The position numbers and the translations under genes were made by a program. A DNA stretch of 22,478 bases from JAUPTX01 sp964550665 (GTDB lineage: Bacteria > Patescibacteriota > Minisyncoccia > Phycocordibacterales > CSBR16-119), in assembly GCA_964550665.1 (NCBI GenBank), contig CAZJZW010000013.1, positions 1 through 22,478 on the forward strand, in the 5' to 3' direction. Position 1 is the first letter of the stretch; every line of letters begins with the position of its first letter. Below the pieces are notes generated by a model. The model searched no databases, was not told where the DNA came from, and was given only the letters and a program-made list of their open reading frames with translations. This document shows, piece by piece, positions 7,166 to 15,581 of the stretch.

Positions 7166-10114
7166 ATGCGTGCATTTTTATCAAAGTTTTTATTAACAAT
7201 TTTCATTGCAATCTTTTCAGTTCCATCATCTCTTTTGGCGTCGCCAGGGAATAACTGGACCCCTCCAGTCGGCGGACCAACCGTTGGAACAAACGTACCC
7301 GCTCCTGTAAATATTGGTCCACAAGGTCAAACAAAAGAAGGGGCACTAAGATTAAACGGTACCCTTACCGCTGGTCGTGATTTTAAAGTTGATTTTGGAT
7401 CAATCTTAAGTGGTGGCACATTCTTCGACAATGACACAGATGCTGGAGGAGGTGATTTTATGGCTTCTTTTGTTCCAGCCACATTTCTAAACCAGTTTAA
7501 TGTTGGTTCTCAAGGTAATGCTGGGCCAGAAATAAATCTCTTTGGAAGGCTTCGATATAAGCCCACTAATGCAGATGGGTCTGATGTTCAAGGTGGTCAA
7601 CCGTCAGCTGGAGATGTACTCAAGGCTACTGATAATCAAGGGAATATTACATGGGGCCCAGCCTTACCGGGTGGGGTAAACAATGGAGACACTCTCATTT
7701 GGAATGTTGAATGTAACTGCTGGACTACTGGTCCAGGAGGTGGAGGAGGTACAGGCTCTTTGCCACCGGGTACACCAGGTCAAACTTTATGGTTTGATAA
7801 CACAACGAATTCATGGCAAGCTACAAACAAACTCGAGTATTTCGGTCCACAGATGGATTCATCAAGAATTAATACTCTTTCTACTACTATTTTTTCAAAA
7901 ATTGTTGGTATCGGTAAACGTCTTAATCCAGGTGAGGGGTCGTCTGTTACTACGATAGAGAGTAACTCTTTTAGCGTGCGAGGATGGAATAATATTACCT
8001 TAGGTACAGGAGGTATTGTTGATGGTATTTATCAGCCTTCTCAAAACACAAATCTTAATTCAGAAAATGTTACATTTAGATGGAATCTTGAAAATCAACA
8101 AGACGTTGATTTCCAATCTAATACTGTTGAATTTGGTGTTGCTGGAGATGATTATTATCCTCAAGATGTAACATTTAACTCTTCTTCAGTTAAATTTAAA
8201 GGTCCACCGCAACACCCAGAATATTTAGATGCGGGTGTAGGAAGAATTCCAATGTCAGTTGACGCGGATGGAACATTTAAATGGAATAAATATTTAACAT
8301 ATGGAAACATACCATTTGCTCCAGGTCTAAACTTAGGACAACTAAATCTTGCTAATCCTGAAAACGGTATTGCAGTTTTTGCAAACGCCGGAGTGTCATA
8401 TTTAGCTGATGCTACAGTTATTGGTCCAAACGGACACCTATATCTTGAAGGTCTTGAAGGTGGAAATATTAATCAAGCAGCAGCAGGAGAGATAAAACAC
8501 CTTTGTTATATTGAGACAAATAAAAAAGTCGTTAAATGCCCTACTGCAACTGATCCAAATGCTACATTAGAGGGTATTCAACCTCCAAGGACAGGTCATG
8601 GTAATGGCACTGTTATGTACACAGTTGAAGACAACGGATATGAACATCCATTTAATTTCACAGGAACAGTTAGTGTGAAATATTGTGGCGGTGGCGGTGG
8701 CGGTGGCGGTGGCGGTAGGGGGGCTGCTGCACAAGATGGGGGTGCTGGAACTGGAGGATCAGGTGGTGGAGGAGGAGAGGCTGGTAAGTGTAATACAGAA
8801 GACATTGATGTTACTCCAGGAAGTGTTCTTCGTTGGAATATTGGTCAAGGAGGTCAAGGAGGCTCACCTGCTATATTCAGTGCCGGGGCAACATCAGAAA
8901 ATAGTCTTGCTACAAGTGGTTTTACTGGTCAGCCAACAACAATTATTTTTGACCCAGTGAGTGGTCCAGAAAACCAAATAGGGCCGGCCTCACTTGGAGG
9001 TTTCGGGGGTGGCGCTGGAGGGTCAGTTTCCCAAGGTAACCTTATTGGAATTCACGGAAACATTAACTTAGCGTCTGGTAGTGATGGGTGGTATTGGAAT
9101 GGAGGGCTTGGATCAAATACAAATCCTCAGCCACCTCAAAATATAAATTGTCCTACTTGTGGAGGTGTTGGAGGTGTGGGAGAGGCCTATACTTCAAATG
9201 GAACACTTCGTGGACCGGGTGCAAATGCAATAACCTCAGCTGGTTATAGTTACAGAGGAGACGGAGGAACAGGCGGAGGAACAGATTCAATGAATATGAG
9301 GTTTGGTAGATCTGGATATTGTGGTGCCCCAGGACATGGTGGTGGTGGAGGAGGAGGAGGGTATGGACAAGGAGTTCAAACTTTTATTCCGTATTCACTA
9401 CAATTTAAAGGAGGACAAGGAGGTTGTGGAGGAGGAGGGTATGTCCTTATTTCTGGACTTCCAACAAGTACACCTAGTTCAGGTGAAATCGTATACAGTA
9501 CACCAGGAACATTCTCTCTAAGTACATTCCAAGAAAACAATACTATCCCATCTGACGTAGATACATTTACAATCGAAGTATGGGGTGCTGGAGGAGGTGC
9601 TGGAGGAATTAAAACAAGTAACACCGAAGTTCGAAGAGCAGGAGGAGGAGGAGCTGGAGGATACAGAACAATGACATTATCAAGAAATAATCTATTTAAT
9701 GCAGAATTTGTTGTTGGAGCTAAGGGTGCAAACGGAACAAACACATCATCTTCTGGAACACCAACAGATGGAGTCACAGGTGGACTTTCTCAGGTAAGAA
9801 ATCAAGTAGGAACACCAGGATTCCAAGCGCTAGGTGCTGATGGAGGAGAAGGTGGAACAGCTTGGATCAACACTGGAAATGCTGGTCAAGGAGGAGCTGG
9901 AGGGGATCAATTCCCTAACGGCTACCCAGCAGGTGTAACGGTTGGTACAAACGGAGTAGACGGTGCTTCAAACTCTGGACCATGTAACTTGGCACAAGAA
10001 ACAATTACACCAAATAACGGATTCGGTGCTGGTTCTCCAAGAACATGTACAGACGGAACACTCAACATCTATCAAGGTTCTGCACAAAACGGACGAATAA
10101 GAATCTCATGGTAA
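7166..10114 (+). CDS. Large glycine-rich adhesin-like secreted protein
   Basis: The 982-residue product has a signal peptide (about 1-25, ending SSLLASPG). The segment VPAPVNIGPQGQTKEGAL (about 45-62) is one I associate with Parcubacteria exported proteins. A middle region (about 80-470) is rich in N, T, F and V, with beta-type repeats reminiscent of fibre shafts. Two glycine-rich domains follow, about 490-770 and 775-982. The first opens with KYC and a run of ten glycines; the second contains EVWGAGGGAGG. Phage tail-fibre adhesins have comparable glycine-rich domains packed from polyglycine helices, so attachment to another cell or surface is a reasonable inference. No LPXTG or membrane anchor is seen at the C-terminus. 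It has its own promoter and terminator and is the largest gene in the window. Confidence 0.8.
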   Translation: MRAFLSKFLLTIFIAIFSVPSSLLASPGNNWTPPVGGPTVGTNVPAPVNIGPQGQTKEGALRLNGTLTAGRDFKVDFGSILSGGTFFDNDTDAGGGDFMASFVPATFLNQFNVGSQGNAGPEINLFGRLRYKPTNADGSDVQGGQPSAGDVLKATDNQGNITWGPALPGGVNNGDTLIWNVECNCWTTGPGGGGGTGSLPPGTPGQTLWFDNTTNSWQATNKLEYFGPQMDSSRINTLSTTIFSKIVGIGKRLNPGEGSSVTTIESNSFSVRGWNNITLGTGGIVDGIYQPSQNTNLNSENVTFRWNLENQQDVDFQSNTVEFGVAGDDYYPQDVTFNSSSVKFKGPPQHPEYLDAGVGRIPMSVDADGTFKWNKYLTYGNIPFAPGLNLGQLNLANPENGIAVFANAGVSYLADATVIGPNGHLYLEGLEGGNINQAAAGEIKHLCYIETNKKVVKCPTATDPNATLEGIQPPRTGHGNGTVMYTVEDNGYEHPFNFTGTVSVKYCGGGGGGGGGGRGAAAQDGGAGTGGSGGGGGEAGKCNTEDIDVTPGSVLRWNIGQGGQGGSPAIFSAGATSENSLATSGFTGQPTTIIFDPVSGPENQIGPASLGGFGGGAGGSVSQGNLIGIHGNINLASGSDGWYWNGGLGSNTNPQPPQNINCPTCGGVGGVGEAYTSNGTLRGPGANAITSAGYSYRGDGGTGGGTDSMNMRFGRSGYCGAPGHGGGGGGGGYGQGVQTFIPYSLQFKGGQGGCGGGGYVLISGLPTSTPSSGEIVYSTPGTFSLSTFQENNTIPSDVDTFTIEVWGAGGGAGGIKTSNTEVRRAGGGGAGGYRTMTLSRNNLFNAEFVVGAKGANGTNTSSSGTPTDGVTGGLSQVRNQVGTPGFQALGADGGEGGTAWINTGNAGQGGAGGDQFPNGYPAGVTVGTNGVDGASNSGPCNLAQETITPNNGFGAGSPRTCTDGTLNIYQGSAQNGRIRISW
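8687..8716 (+). repeat. Five tandem GGCGGT hexamers
   Basis: Five uninterrupted copies of the hexamer GGCGGT encode the polyglycine run of the 7166 gene product. Gain or loss of copies would stay in frame and change only the length of the glycine run. Confidence 0.9.
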
Positions 10115-10141
10115 TAGTTAGGTGATCAAAACAAAGAACTA

Positions 10142-10175
10142 AACAAAAAACGCTCTTCTATGAGCGTTTTTTGTT
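10142..10175 (+). terminator. Terminator of the 7166 gene
   Basis: A 14-bp stem (AACAAAAAACGCTC and its complement) closes on a TTCTAT loop. The right arm provides six T residues, then more T-rich sequence follows. Confidence 0.8.
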
Positions 10176-10203
10176 GCTTATTTTTTCTACCAATATAAAT
10201 ATC

Positions 10204-10212
10204 TGATATAAT
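10204..10212 (+). promoter_or_regulatory. Extended -10 promoter of tpiA-pgk, probably leaderless
   Basis: TGATATAAT is a full extended -10 match ending 7 bases before the tpiA ATG at 10220. A usual start site 6-7 bases after the -10 would put the first transcribed base at or next to the start codon. The -35 is weak (TTCTAC at 10185-10190). Confidence 0.6.
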
Positions 10213-10219
10213 TATCAGC

Positions 10220-10990
10220 ATGACAAAACAAAAATGGCTTATTGTTGGTAATTGGAAAATGAATCCGGTGTCTGGTAAACTCGCTAAACAGATTTTTTCT
10301 TCTATAAAAAAGACTGCTAATAAAATGCGAAACGTAGATACCGTAGTTTGTCCGCCTTTTGTGTACATCGAAAATCTTAAAACATCGGGGCACAGGTTTA
10401 CACTCGGTTCCCAAGATCTTTTCGGAGAATCAGAAGGATCTTTCACTGGAAATGTCTCATATCTTCAGCTTAAAAATCTAGGAGTTAAATATTCCATTGT
10501 CGGGCATTCTGAAAGAAGGGCACAAGGCGAAACAGATGAAGAGATAAATAAAAAAGTGAAGGCAAGTTTACGAGGGATGTTGATTCCGATAATCTGTATT
10601 GGCGAAAAAGAACGTGACGACGCAGGAGAATATCTAAAAACTATCAAGGGGCAACTTCTGTCATCTCTTTCAGGTCTTCCTAAAACTTCAATCAAAGATA
10701 TTGTTATCGCTTATGAACCAGTCTGGGCGATTGGTTCTACGGCAACTCGAGAACCTACATCAAAAGAGATTTTTGAAACAAGTATTTTTATCAAAAAAGT
10801 TTTGAGCGACATTTATGATACAAAATCAATCCCACCAACAAAAATACTTTACGGTGGATCAGTTGATGATAAAAATATCGAATCTATTTCAAAATACGGC
10901 GGGGTAGATGGAGTATTGGTAGGTCGCGCAAGTCTTGATCCAAAAAAGTTTGGTGAGATTCTTAAAAAGGTCGAAATGTTAAAAAGATAG
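10220..10990 (+). CDS. tpiA: Triosephosphate isomerase
   Basis: This enzyme interconverts dihydroxyacetone phosphate and glyceraldehyde 3-phosphate in cytoplasmic glycolysis. At 256 residues it has normal family length. Catalytic residues are visible: Asn11 and Lys13 in GNWKMN, His96 in VGHSERR, and Glu166 in AYEPVWAIG. The phosphate-binding GGS is at YGGSV, and GVLVGRASLD lies near the C-terminus. Only 11 bases separate it from pgk, so the two form one operon. The -10 element is so close to the ATG that the message is probably leaderless. Confidence 0.97.
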   Translation: MTKQKWLIVGNWKMNPVSGKLAKQIFSSIKKTANKMRNVDTVVCPPFVYIENLKTSGHRFTLGSQDLFGESEGSFTGNVSYLQLKNLGVKYSIVGHSERRAQGETDEEINKKVKASLRGMLIPIICIGEKERDDAGEYLKTIKGQLLSSLSGLPKTSIKDIVIAYEPVWAIGSTATREPTSKEIFETSIFIKKVLSDIYDTKSIPPTKILYGGSVDDKNIESISKYGGVDGVLVGRASLDPKKFGEILKKVEMLKR

Positions 10991-11001
10991 TACTCGTATA
11001 T

Positions 11002-12117
11002 ATGCGTTCAATTCTTGAAATTCAAAATTTAAAAGGCAGAACAGCACTCGTTCGAGTAGATTTTAATGTACCGATGGGAGTTGATGGATTAGTGGACGTC
11101 ACCGAAGGTTCTCGTATCGAGAAAAGTTTGGATACGATAAAGCATCTATCAAAACTCGGGGCAAAAGTGATTTTAATTAGTCATATCGGGAGTGATCCAA
11201 AAGAAACCTTAAAACCAATAGCAGATTATTTAAATAAATTTATCCCAGTAACATTTGTTCCAGTTCTTTATGGAGAAGAAGTACTCGGTATTGCCGAAAA
11301 TCTAAAAGAAGGGCAAGTTATTTTACTTGAAAATCTGCGATCTAACGAAGGTGAAGAAAAAAATACGGAAGAGTTTTCAGCCTACTTAGCGAGCCTTGCC
11401 GATCTTTATGTGAACGAAGCTTTCTCTGTTTCTCATCGCACTCATGCATCTGTTGTTGGTGTGACTAAGTTTTTACCATCATACGTCGGTATTTGGTTTT
11501 TGAAAGAAGTTGATAATCTAAAAAAACTAGATGCTCCAGAAAAACCATTCCTGTTTATCTTGGGAGGTTCAAAGTTTGATACAAAAGTCCCTTTGATTGA
11601 AAAGTTTTCAAAAATCGCAGACAGTATTTTTATCGGTGGAGCATTAGCTAACAATTTCATGAAAAAAATTGGCTTTGAAACCGGTAAGTCACTCCTTGAT
11701 GAAACAGTAAACGTCACAAAATTTTTTGATAAGCCAAATATTAAAATACCGTTCGATGTTACTGTAAAATCAGGTAAGGTAAAAACTCCAAATGCTCTTT
11801 CAAAAGAAGATATGATTACTGATATGGGACCAGAAACTCTAGAAGATCTAAAAACTACGATTCTGACCTCAAAAACAATTCTTTGGAATGGACCATTAGG
11901 ACTTTATGAAGATGGTTTCGACAAATCTTCAAAAGAAATTCTAAAAGCCATATCAGAGTCCGTTGCCTTTTCTGTAATCGGAGGGGGGGACACGGTTAAG
12001 CTTATAAAAGAGATGAAATTGGAAGATAAAATATCGTTTATCTCTACTGGCGGGGGGGCAATGCTTCAATTTCTCTCTTCTGGCACACTTCCAGGCATCG
12101 AAGCGCTTAATCAATAG
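11002..12117 (+). CDS. pgk: Phosphoglycerate kinase
   Basis: This enzyme transfers phosphate from 1,3-bisphosphoglycerate to ADP, making ATP in lower glycolysis. At 371 residues it is somewhat shorter than the usual 390-400. Visible motifs are RVDFNVP (18-24, substrate-binding Asp and Asn), LLENLR (108-113), SHRTHAS (144-150), LGGSKFDTKV (hinge side, 188-197), WNGPLG (295-300), and GGGDT (327-331) followed by STGGGA (nucleotide site). The usual HLGRP loop reads HIGSDP, so the conserved arginine of that loop is replaced by serine, an odd change at a substrate-contact position. It is the second gene of the tpiA-pgk operon. No hairpin terminator is visible after it. Confidence 0.96.
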   Translation: MRSILEIQNLKGRTALVRVDFNVPMGVDGLVDVTEGSRIEKSLDTIKHLSKLGAKVILISHIGSDPKETLKPIADYLNKFIPVTFVPVLYGEEVLGIAENLKEGQVILLENLRSNEGEEKNTEEFSAYLASLADLYVNEAFSVSHRTHASVVGVTKFLPSYVGIWFLKEVDNLKKLDAPEKPFLFILGGSKFDTKVPLIEKFSKIADSIFIGGALANNFMKKIGFETGKSLLDETVNVTKFFDKPNIKIPFDVTVKSGKVKTPNALSKEDMITDMGPETLEDLKTTILTSKTILWNGPLGLYEDGFDKSSKEILKAISESVAFSVIGGGDTVKLIKEMKLEDKISFISTGGGAMLQFLSSGTLPGIEALNQ

Positions 12118-12169
12118 TTCTGTTTTCCACATATTGCCTTTTGTACGTTGGTGTTGTTAAACAAAACGT

Positions 12170-12178
12170 TGTTATAAT
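12170..12178 (+). promoter_or_regulatory. Extended -10 promoter of the 12209 gene
   Basis: TGTTATAAT is a full extended -10 match 30 bases before the ATG. Possible -35 boxes upstream have poor spacing. Confidence 0.55.
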
Positions 12179-12208
12179 TAAGCAGTATTTATTATTAAAT
12201 TAAAAATC

Positions 12209-13051
12209 ATGAAATCTATTAAACACTTAGACATAAAAAACAATAAAGTTCTTCTAGGGCTTTTCTCACTTCTATTTTTATTAGTCACCGCTCAAACAGC
12301 TGCAATTCTAAGCACCCAAGACAAAGTAGATTCTAACAGTCAAACATCTCAGGTGATTAGTTCATCGGGCTGTATTTCAATTTCTCCAACATACAATTTC
12401 GACGAACCTATGTTTTTTGGGGAAGGCTCTACAAACACACCAGGTAATTTCTACTCTTTCTCAATGCATTACCGCATAACAAATAATTGTTTATACCCTA
12501 TAAAAATAGTTGATCCTGCTAGCTTGCATACTTCATTACCAATACAAAATCTTAAGAATACGGGACTACAGATTTTTAATAGTGTTTCAGAGGCTAGTCC
12601 AATAGCTGTAAATGACTTTTTAAACAATTCTTATAATATAAAAGCTGTTGGTGAAATTATTGATTGTTATCAATGTGGTTCTGGGGCACAGACTTTTCAC
12701 TCATCTTCTGTCGGTAACAATGGTCAAGTCCGGGTATTCTCATTAGCAGCTGGTCAAACAAAAGCTATGAATGCTGATGTACGTTTCGAATTACCAGATA
12801 ACCCATCATATATTTTCAGAGCAACTTTAAAGAATATTAAATGGTTCCGTGATTCTGCGCTATCAGATGGCTCTGTATCTGCGTCAGAAATTAGTACTTC
12901 AAGTTTCCATCCAAGTGTTGTAAATAATAATGCTTCAGACTATGTAAGAATCTACCATGGACCTACATTTTCAGGTCTTACAGGAGGTGAAACAAAAGAC
13001 AATACAATCAAAATTGATACTAAAACAGGGTTGCCTATAAAAACTCAATAA
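12209..13051 (+). CDS. Exported or membrane-anchored protein of unknown function
   Basis: The 280-residue product has a basic start (MKSIKHLDIKNNK), a hydrophobic segment at about 14-34 (signal anchor or signal peptide), then a serine- and glutamine-rich linker. The main domain is rich in beta-forming and polar residues and has four cysteines (Cys55, Cys94, Cys153, Cys156), the last pair as CYQC. The tail ends in charged residues with no second anchor. No family is recognised. Codon use is like the native AT-rich genes. It has its own promoter and shares a bidirectional terminator with the convergent 13111 gene. Confidence 0.7.
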   Translation: MKSIKHLDIKNNKVLLGLFSLLFLLVTAQTAAILSTQDKVDSNSQTSQVISSSGCISISPTYNFDEPMFFGEGSTNTPGNFYSFSMHYRITNNCLYPIKIVDPASLHTSLPIQNLKNTGLQIFNSVSEASPIAVNDFLNNSYNIKAVGEIIDCYQCGSGAQTFHSSSVGNNGQVRVFSLAAGQTKAMNADVRFELPDNPSYIFRATLKNIKWFRDSALSDGSVSASEISTSSFHPSVVNNNASDYVRIYHGPTFSGLTGGETKDNTIKIDTKTGLPIKTQ

Positions 13052-13060
13052 CAAAAAGTA

Positions 13061-13091
13061 AAAAGCCCGTCTGCGTTGCAGACGGGCTTTT
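13061..13091. terminator. Bidirectional terminator between 12209 and 13111 genes
   Basis: A perfect 14-bp stem (AAAAGCCCGTCTGC and its complement) closes on a GTT loop, with A and T tracts on the two outer sides. It marks the left boundary of the T9SS-protein block. Confidence 0.85.
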
Positions 13092-13110
13092 GCTTTTGGA
13101 TTGCTTGAGA

Positions 13111-14085
13111 TCACTCTCGAACGATCTGTGTGAATGTTTTTGTACCCTCTACTTCGAGGAAGTACAAACCAGAAGGCCATGAACCTGTATTGATCTCTTT
13201 CTCTTGTCCTGTTGCGACAATCGATCCAAGTATGTTTGTCACACGCCAAGTGACTTGTCGACTTGATTGCAAGAAGAGAGTGTTGTGACACGGGTTCGGA
13301 AACGCAAGGAATCTAATATCTTCGTAAGAAGCTTCCATTCCTGTTGTGATCGAACCTCCTGCCATCATACAGACTTCATCTGCAGTGATGATTCCTCTCG
13401 GAGTGAATGTTGGAACATCGGAGATGTCCAACCGCTCCATGTGAACTCCTGTACAAAGCTCTGTGTAAGGACCTTTGTACATAAATCCGGTGACGAAGGT
13501 TGTTGGTGTTCCCGGGATACATTCTACCGTGTCTTGGAAAACCACTTCCTCACTTGTTGTAGACACCTTCGCTATCATTTTGATCGGGTGAGACGTGCAG
13601 AAAGGGAAGATGAGTCCCCATCCATATTCACCACTCCACTGTGTTGTTGATGAAGCTGTTATAGTGACTGAGTCACCCTCTGTAGTTTGAATAATGTCTA
13701 CTTCCACAGAAAGAGTAGGCTCTGGTTCTGTTGTAACAAACACTCCTTCTGTTGAATTTCCACCGACTTGAAGTGTCAGCATGTACGAGTCCCAGTAACC
13801 GTTGGCTGTTGGGTTATCGTAAACATCTTCCAGTAGATGTTCTCCGCCAGAAATTTGTCCGAGAGAGTGACACGTGCCACCTCTACACTTGAGAACTTCT
13901 CTTGTTTCATTACTTGGCCAAGAGGCTTCGTAGCGAAGGAGTGTAGTTCGATGTCCCACAGGTACGTATACCACAGGGTTGTTGTCAGTGCTTTCGCATT
14001 CCCACATTATCCAGTTCACCTGGTCTTGCGAGAAGACAGAAGGTGTTAAGAGTAACGTAAAGACAGCAAAGAATAGGTTTTTCAT
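13111..14085 (-). CDS. Secreted protein with C-terminal T9SS sorting domain
   Basis: The 324-residue product has a signal peptide of Bacteroidota style (MKNLFFAVFTLLLTPSVFSQ, with glutamine at the probable cleavage site). The central region (about 20-255) is of unknown fold and has several cysteines, beta-rich by its pattern. The C-terminus (about 258-324) is a typical T9SS type A sorting domain (Por_Secre_tail family): LAFPNPCHNTL, then WRVTNILGS, then WPSGLYFLEVE, ending in a short basic strand. In Bacteroidota this domain directs transport across the outer membrane by the type IX system. Such a domain is unexpected in a Patescibacterium. The gene has its own TTGACA promoter and a shared bidirectional terminator. 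The function of the passenger is unknown. Confidence 0.85.
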   Translation of the reverse strand: MKNLFFAVFTLLLTPSVFSQDQVNWIMWECESTDNNPVVYVPVGHRTTLLRYEASWPSNETREVLKCRGGTCHSLGQISGGEHLLEDVYDNPTANGYWDSYMLTLQVGGNSTEGVFVTTEPEPTLSVEVDIIQTTEGDSVTITASSTTQWSGEYGWGLIFPFCTSHPIKMIAKVSTTSEEVVFQDTVECIPGTPTTFVTGFMYKGPYTELCTGVHMERLDISDVPTFTPRGIITADEVCMMAGGSITTGMEASYEDIRFLAFPNPCHNTLFLQSSRQVTWRVTNILGSIVATGQEKEINTGSWPSGLYFLEVEGTKTFTQIVRE

Positions 14086-14124
14086 GGTCTTTGGTTTTGA
14101 AAGGGCGGTGGTTTATTTAACGCA

Positions 14125-14152
14125 ATAATATCACAAATATATTTTTTGTCAA
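14125..14152 (-). promoter_or_regulatory. Sigma70-type promoter of the 13111 gene
   Basis: On the minus strand, consensus TTGACA (14147-14152), a 16-base spacer, then TATTAT (14125-14130) preceded by TGA (extended -10). Confidence 0.7.
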
Positions 14153-14177
14153 ATAAAATAAGAGTAAATTTAAAAAA

Positions 14178-14204
14178 AGACCTTCGCCGATGGGGCGAAG
14201 GTCT
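14178..14204 (-). terminator. Terminator of the 14218 gene
   Basis: An 11-bp stem (AGACCTTCGCC and its complement) closes on a 5-base loop and is followed on the minus strand by seven T residues, 14 bases after the TAG stop. Confidence 0.85.
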
Positions 14205-14217
14205 CATAGTCCGAAGA

Positions 14218-15393
14218 CTAGTTGGTTATGATTAGTCGACATGTGGTCGAAAAACCATTTTCATCGATGTGTACTAGAGTATAAGCTCCAGGAGTTTCGA
14301 TGATGATGCTCGTCGGTTCGAAGGGTACAAGTCTTCCAGTCTGGTCGACGATGAAGTCGACTTTCTTAGATGCTCGTATCGGCTGACCGCGGGCCGTCGG
14401 GTTTTGGTAAGTGACAAATGTGTCACCGACATCCACATCGACAGCGATGACCTGTGAGTCAGCGAACGTCTCGTCGAAATCCGTCTGACGAAGTTTGTAG
14501 TAGTTGGTCCCAGTGAGTGGGGAAGCATCTACAAGTTCGTAGTTGGTCAGTGACTGACTGAATCCAGCTCCGGCAACTCTTCCGATCTCTTGCCAAGTGA
14601 TGAGGTCGTTACAACGGAAGACTGTGAAGTAGTCGTTGTCTCGCTCACTAGCTGTTGACCAAAGAAGTTTCACCTTACTCTCATCAATCTTTTCTCCGGT
14701 GAAGGATAGAAGTTCGATGGGGAGGTTGGTGATCAGAATGTGGGCAAAGACCTGAACGTTGTCTATGCGAAGACTTCCAGCATTTGTGCCGGTACCTCCG
14801 CTTGCCGGAGGAAGGTTTCCATATCCGTAGATACGAATTTGGATTGTTCCGCTAAAGTTCGGTAGTCCTGTTGTAATAGATCTACCTATCCATCCTGTTG
14901 AAGTTGTGCTACCTGCAGCAGGAAAGATTGCTGTATAGTTATCAGCACTTGTTCTCAATTGGCGCAGTGTTGGACCTGTAGTACTTCTTTGATCTTGCCA
15001 CGATATCTGATCTATCTGAACCAGATGGAAGGGGTTAGCGGTAAGAGTAAAAGTAAAGTAGTCGAGGTTTGGGTTCACTGTTAATGACAGTGGCCAATTA
15101 TCGGCCCATCGTGCTCGTCCAGATGATGGATTTCCTTGTGCAAATCCATTCATGTTTCCACATGGATTTGATCCAGCGCCTGAAAGACCAGGTCCTAGGT
15201 TAAACGTACTAGCCGTCGCAATATCCGTCGTGTTTAAAGAAAACCACGCAGATGTTCCAACGCCGTTGCAAAGATCAGCAACACAAGTATTGGGACAAGG
15301 TGATGCATCGAATCGATATACGACATCTTGAGCATAAGCTTTGAAGGTGCCTGTGGCGACCATCAAAGCGAGTAGAAGCCTGAGCTTTTTCAT
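14218..15393 (-). CDS. Secreted jelly-roll-like protein with Bacteroidota C-terminal module and T9SS-type tail
   Basis: The 391-residue product has a signal peptide (MKKLRLLLALMVATGTFKAYAQ, cleavage before or at the glutamine). Residues about 23-220 are a beta-rich domain ending in SLRIDNVQV, a pattern seen in carbohydrate-binding-like jelly rolls. Residues 224-320 are a fibronectin-like module beginning LPIELLSF with WSTASERDNDYF and SPLTGTNYYKLRQTD, typical of Bacteroidota secreted proteins. The tail (about 327-391) has the YQNP start and PGAYTLVH motif of the T9SS sorting domain, slightly degenerate. The C-terminal coding part is visibly richer in G+C than the N-terminal part. The module is shared with the divergent 15582 gene. 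Ligand and role are unknown. Confidence 0.85.
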   Translation of the reverse strand: MKKLRLLLALMVATGTFKAYAQDVVYRFDASPCPNTCVADLCNGVGTSAWFSLNTTDIATASTFNLGPGLSGAGSNPCGNMNGFAQGNPSSGRARWADNWPLSLTVNPNLDYFTFTLTANPFHLVQIDQISWQDQRSTTGPTLRQLRTSADNYTAIFPAAGSTTSTGWIGRSITTGLPNFSGTIQIRIYGYGNLPPASGGTGTNAGSLRIDNVQVFAHILITNLPIELLSFTGEKIDESKVKLLWSTASERDNDYFTVFRCNDLITWQEIGRVAGAGFSQSLTNYELVDASPLTGTNYYKLRQTDFDETFADSQVIAVDVDVGDTFVTYQNPTARGQPIRASKKVDFIVDQTGRLVPFEPTSIIIETPGAYTLVHIDENGFSTTCRLIITN

Positions 15394-15418
15394 CGTTTGA
15401 TGGTGTTGGTTTGTTTTA

Positions 15419-15446
15419 ATAATAACACAAAACTATTAAAAAGCAA
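15419..15446 (-). promoter_or_regulatory. Promoter of the 14218 gene
   Basis: On the minus strand, TTGCTT (15441-15446), a 16-base spacer, then TATTAT (15419-15424) preceded by TGT (extended -10). A TTGACA further upstream is too far from the -10 (23 bases). Confidence 0.5.
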
Positions 15447-15481
15447 GTGTCAAATTAACATGTTGAAAACTTTGGTAGTGC

Positions 15482-15510
15482 TTGACTTTTTAGTCCAAAA
15501 ATGGTATAAA
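15482..15510 (+). promoter_or_regulatory. Sigma70-type promoter of the 15582 gene
   Basis: TTGACT (15482-15487), a 17-base spacer, then TATAAA (15505-15510) preceded by TGG (extended -10). The leader, about 65 bases, contains a 12-base palindrome and a tetraloop hairpin. Confidence 0.7.
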
Positions 15511-15527
15511 TAGAGGGAGATTGCACA

Positions 15528-15557
15528 TTGTAATTACAACCACCTACGAAAGTAGGT
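15528..15557 (+). promoter_or_regulatory. Leader palindrome and GAAA-tetraloop hairpin of the 15582 gene
   Basis: TTGTAATTACAA (15528-15539) is a perfect 12-base palindrome just after the predicted start site. ACCTAC-GAAA-GTAGGT (15542-15557) is a 6-bp hairpin with a GNRA loop. They could be an operator and an RNA-stabilising hairpin; both roles are inferred. Confidence 0.4.
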
Positions 15558-15581
15558 ATACACATAAAACACCACAAAAAC

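Noticed and set aside
8596..9777. Minus-strand proline-rich open frames and plus-strand valine-rich frames
   Set aside because: They are shadows of the glycine codons of the 7166 gene (GGN read on the other strand gives proline).
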